10,072 nt of DNA from Methanobacteriota archaeon (lineage in GTDB: Archaea; Thermoplasmatota; Poseidoniia; Poseidoniales; Poseidoniaceae): NCBI GenBank assembly GCA_002707335.2, contig PAMN02000061.1:1-10072 (forward strand), given 5' to 3'. The position numbers and the translations under genes are program-made. The notes beneath the pieces are model-generated. The model saw nothing but the letters and a program-made list of their open reading frames with translations. It was not told where the DNA came from and did not search any database. This document shows, piece after piece, positions 8,505 through 10,072 of this stretch (within the stretch, counting starts at the first letter, position 1; the number at the start of each line of letters is the position of its first letter).

Positions 8505-9749
8505 ATGGAGCGTAAGAAATGCGTTTTGTGCCACATTACCTCCATGCCAAAAATAGACCGAAATAACTGCTTGAAATTTTTAGAATGGATGTCTAAAAAT
8601 GGCTATTCAGTATGGCAAATGCTGCCAATTAATCCTCCTGACCAATATAATTCACCATACTCCTCAACTTCAGCATTTGCAGGCTGGGATAAAATTTCTT
8701 TTGATGAATCTGAAGGTGATATTGACAATGAGGGTTTTTGGTTAAATGACTGGGCTTATTATTCAGCAATAAAAGAAGAACACAATGGCGCACCGTGGTT
8801 TGAATGGCCAGAAAAATTGAGGGATAGAGACCCTGTTGAACTTAGTAAATGGAATGAAAAAGCAACTAGATTTATCCGCCAACAAAAGAATTTCCAGAAT
8901 ACGTGGAACACAATCAGAACGGACGCAAGAAATATTGGCGTTGAGTTATTCGGTGATATTCCTATTTTCATCGCCCATGATTCAGCAGATGTATGGGCTC
9001 ATCGTGATTTATTTTTGCTTGACAAAAACGGTTACCCTGAATTTGTTTCTGGTGTCCCTCCAGATTATTTTAGTGAAACAGGGCAAAAATGGGGGACTGT
9101 TTTGTACAATTGGGCTGCTCATAAAGCCGAGAATTGGCGTTGGTGGAAAGAGCGTATATCTAGGGCGTTCAGATTATTTGATTATGTTAGAATAGATCAT
9201 TTCAGAGGAATCCACTCTTCTTGGGCAGTTCCAGTCGGCGATGAAGATGCCAGAAATGGACATTGGCAAGAAGGACCAGGGGATGACCTTCTCAAGCAAA
9301 TAATTGGCTGCGCACCTCATCCTTCAAAAATAATTGCTGAAGATTTGGGAATAATTCCAACAGAAGTTACTGAACTTCGAAAAAGAAATAACTTACCAGG
9401 AATGATTGTCTTGCAATTTGGCTTTGATGGAAATCTGGAAAAGAATCCTAACAATCCGATAAATATCTCAGAAGACCAGATAGTCTATGTTGCAACCCAC
9501 GATAATGATACTACAAATGGATGGTGGGAGGATGCCAATCAAGAAATAAAGGCAAACTTATCTAAATTAAAAAACGAATCTGAAACTATAGTTCAACTGC
9601 TGATTAGATTAGCTGAAGAATCGCAAACTCAGATGATCGTAATTCCCTTGCAAGATATCTTAGAGTTGGGTTCTGATTCAAGAATGAATATACCTGGAAA
9701 ATCAACGGGAAACTGGACTTGGAAATTTAGTTGGGATGATTTGAATTAG
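8505..9749 (+). CDS. malQ: 4-alpha-glucanotransferase (amylomaltase, GH77), compact form
   Basis: Cytoplasmic disproportionating enzyme that moves alpha-1,4-glucan segments between malto-oligosaccharides, supplying longer chains to phosphorylase. It has 414 residues. The GH77 core is complete: WQMLPINPP and SPYSSTSAFAG near 37-60, GDIPIFIAHDSADVWAH (150-166), GVPPDYFSETGQKWG (183-197), nucleophile D231 in RIDHFRG, acid/base E279 in IIAEDLG, PGMIVLQFGFD (298-308), D333 in ATHDNDTTNGWW, and the end pattern SRMNIPGKSTGNW. Usual length is about 500. Roughly 50 residues are missing between SAFAG and NDWAYYSAIK, where the family normally has the VDY segment, and the N-terminal GIGDLG loop is replaced by a shorter one. 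There is no in-frame stop or frameshift, so this is a compact variant rather than a broken gene. A TAA at 8496-8498 limits the start to ATG 8505, which has no ribosome site. Its neighbours are a surface GH57 enzyme and a phosphorylase. Confidence 0.94.
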   Translation: MERKKCVLCHITSMPKIDRNNCLKFLEWMSKNGYSVWQMLPINPPDQYNSPYSSTSAFAGWDKISFDESEGDIDNEGFWLNDWAYYSAIKEEHNGAPWFEWPEKLRDRDPVELSKWNEKATRFIRQQKNFQNTWNTIRTDARNIGVELFGDIPIFIAHDSADVWAHRDLFLLDKNGYPEFVSGVPPDYFSETGQKWGTVLYNWAAHKAENWRWWKERISRAFRLFDYVRIDHFRGIHSSWAVPVGDEDARNGHWQEGPGDDLLKQIIGCAPHPSKIIAEDLGIIPTEVTELRKRNNLPGMIVLQFGFDGNLEKNPNNPINISEDQIVYVATHDNDTTNGWWEDANQEIKANLSKLKNESETIVQLLIRLAEESQTQMIVIPLQDILELGSDSRMNIPGKSTGNWTWKFSWDDLN

Positions 9750-9758
9750 ATTTCATCC

Positions 9759-9770
9759 GTATATCTCATA
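9759..9770 (+). promoter_or_regulatory. Possible TATA box for glgP in the malQ-glgP gap
   Basis: TATATC at 9760-9765, in a 46-base gap, is centred about 33 bases before the glgP ATG. That is close to the spacing of the candidate box before malQ. The ATG at 9796 has no ribosome site in front of it, which fits a nearly leaderless transcript. The alternative is simple read-through from malQ without a separate promoter. The match is weak and read by eye. Confidence 0.25.
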
Positions 9771-9795
9771 ACCTATTTCGAATACGCAAAGTTAC

Positions 9796-10072
9796 ATGGG
9801 ATTAGTTGGCTATTTCACAGCAGAGATTGGTCTTTGGTCAGAATTGAAAACATATTCTGGCGGATTAGGTGTTCTAGCCGGAGACCATGTAAAGTCTGCA
9901 GCCGATGAGGGTATACCTTTGGTAGGTGTAACATTGCTCTACAGAGAAGGATATGGTGTGCAACATTTGGATTCGGACGGGAATCAAACCGAATCATTTC
10001 CTGATTTAGATCCTTATAACCATCTAGAGAAAACTGACATTTCTTTCAACTTGAACTTAGATGATTCAGAAA
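9796..10072 (+). CDS. glgP: Alpha-glucan phosphorylase (GT35), 3' partial
   Basis: Start of a pyridoxal-phosphate enzyme that releases glucose-1-phosphate from the non-reducing ends of alpha-1,4-glucans. The 92 visible residues carry the N-terminal signature of the short GT35 alpha-glucan phosphorylases: GYFTAEIGLWSELKTY, then SGGLGVLAGDHVKSAADEG, then PLVGVTLLYREGYGVQ and DSDGNQTESF. The start is well bounded: TAA at 9769-9771 closes the frame upstream and the only ATG after it is at 9796. The protein therefore begins almost at the YFxxE motif and lacks the roughly 100-residue leading domain (DUF3417) found in many bacterial and some archaeal relatives. Shorter members without it belong to the family, so it is probably functional. 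The PLP-binding C-terminal half lies beyond the window. It follows malQ by 46 bases and fits one pathway: MalQ remakes longer chains and the phosphorylase degrades them. The assignment is firm at family level; the substrate chain length is inferred. Confidence 0.92.
   Translation, partial: MGLVGYFTAEIGLWSELKTYSGGLGVLAGDHVKSAADEGIPLVGVTLLYREGYGVQHLDSDGNQTESFPDLDPYNHLEKTDISFNLNLDDSE

Noticed and set aside
8520..8533. C-V-L-C-H near the MalQ N-terminus as a metal site
   Set aside because: This segment aligns with the G-x-L-L-H-x-T-S-L-P strand of GH77, so the cysteines are most likely ordinary substitutions in a core strand.
8705..8745. malQ as a pseudogene or frameshifted gene because of its short length
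   Set aside because: The deletion point is in frame, both sides match the family, and the catalytic residues and C-terminal pattern are intact.
8836..9195. 119-codon frame on the + strand inside malQ
   Set aside because: It is an out-of-frame reading of conserved GH77 sequence that includes the active-site region. The malQ frame is uninterrupted.
1..10072. tRNA, rRNA, CRISPR, insertion sequence or tandem repeats
   Set aside because: No such element was seen on either strand when reading the window. Nearly all bases are accounted for by protein-coding genes.

Overview
The window looks like a piece of a planktonic marine archaeal chromosome, most likely Marine Group II (Poseidoniales) or a close relative. 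The reasons are a G+C content near 40% judged by eye, tight gene packing, TTG starts behind GGTGAT-type ribosome sites, starts with no visible ribosome site, and a very large secreted enzyme held by one C-terminal membrane helix. This placement is an inference. No RNA gene or phylogenetic marker is present to settle it.

Left part, positions 1 to 3985, + strand. A tight three-gene operon runs in from beyond the left edge. It holds an OPT-family oligopeptide/metal-chelate transporter (5' end missing), an EamA/DMT-family ten-helix exporter or permease, and SurE, the survival-protein 5'/3'-nucleotidase. The transporters are separated by only a few bases. surE overlaps the EamA gene and starts at a TTG placed directly behind an in-frame TAG and a near-perfect Shine-Dalgarno sequence.

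Right part, positions 3986 to 10072. This is an alpha-glucan (starch/glycogen) utilisation cluster. A giant GH57 amylopullulanase-type enzyme lies on the - strand. It has a signal peptide, a carbohydrate-binding-like N-terminal domain, the GH57 catalytic domain with all five family motifs, glucodextranase-type C-terminal domains, two Fn3/Ig-like domains and a membrane anchor. Divergent to it, on the + strand, are a compact GH77 4-alpha-glucanotransferase (malQ) and the start of a GT35 alpha-glucan phosphorylase (glgP, cut by the right edge). Together they suggest a route in which polymer is cut at the cell surface, malto-oligosaccharides are taken up by a transporter not seen here, MalQ rearranges them, and the phosphorylase releases glucose-1-phosphate.

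The two halves meet tail to tail at 3985/3986 with no intergenic base. No mobile element, CRISPR array, tRNA or rRNA was seen, and no stretch above 300 bases lacks a gene. The window is a coherent metabolic locus. The points most worth a second look are the compact architectures of MalQ and the phosphorylase and the domain composition of the GH57 protein. I see no evidence of a wholly new system.
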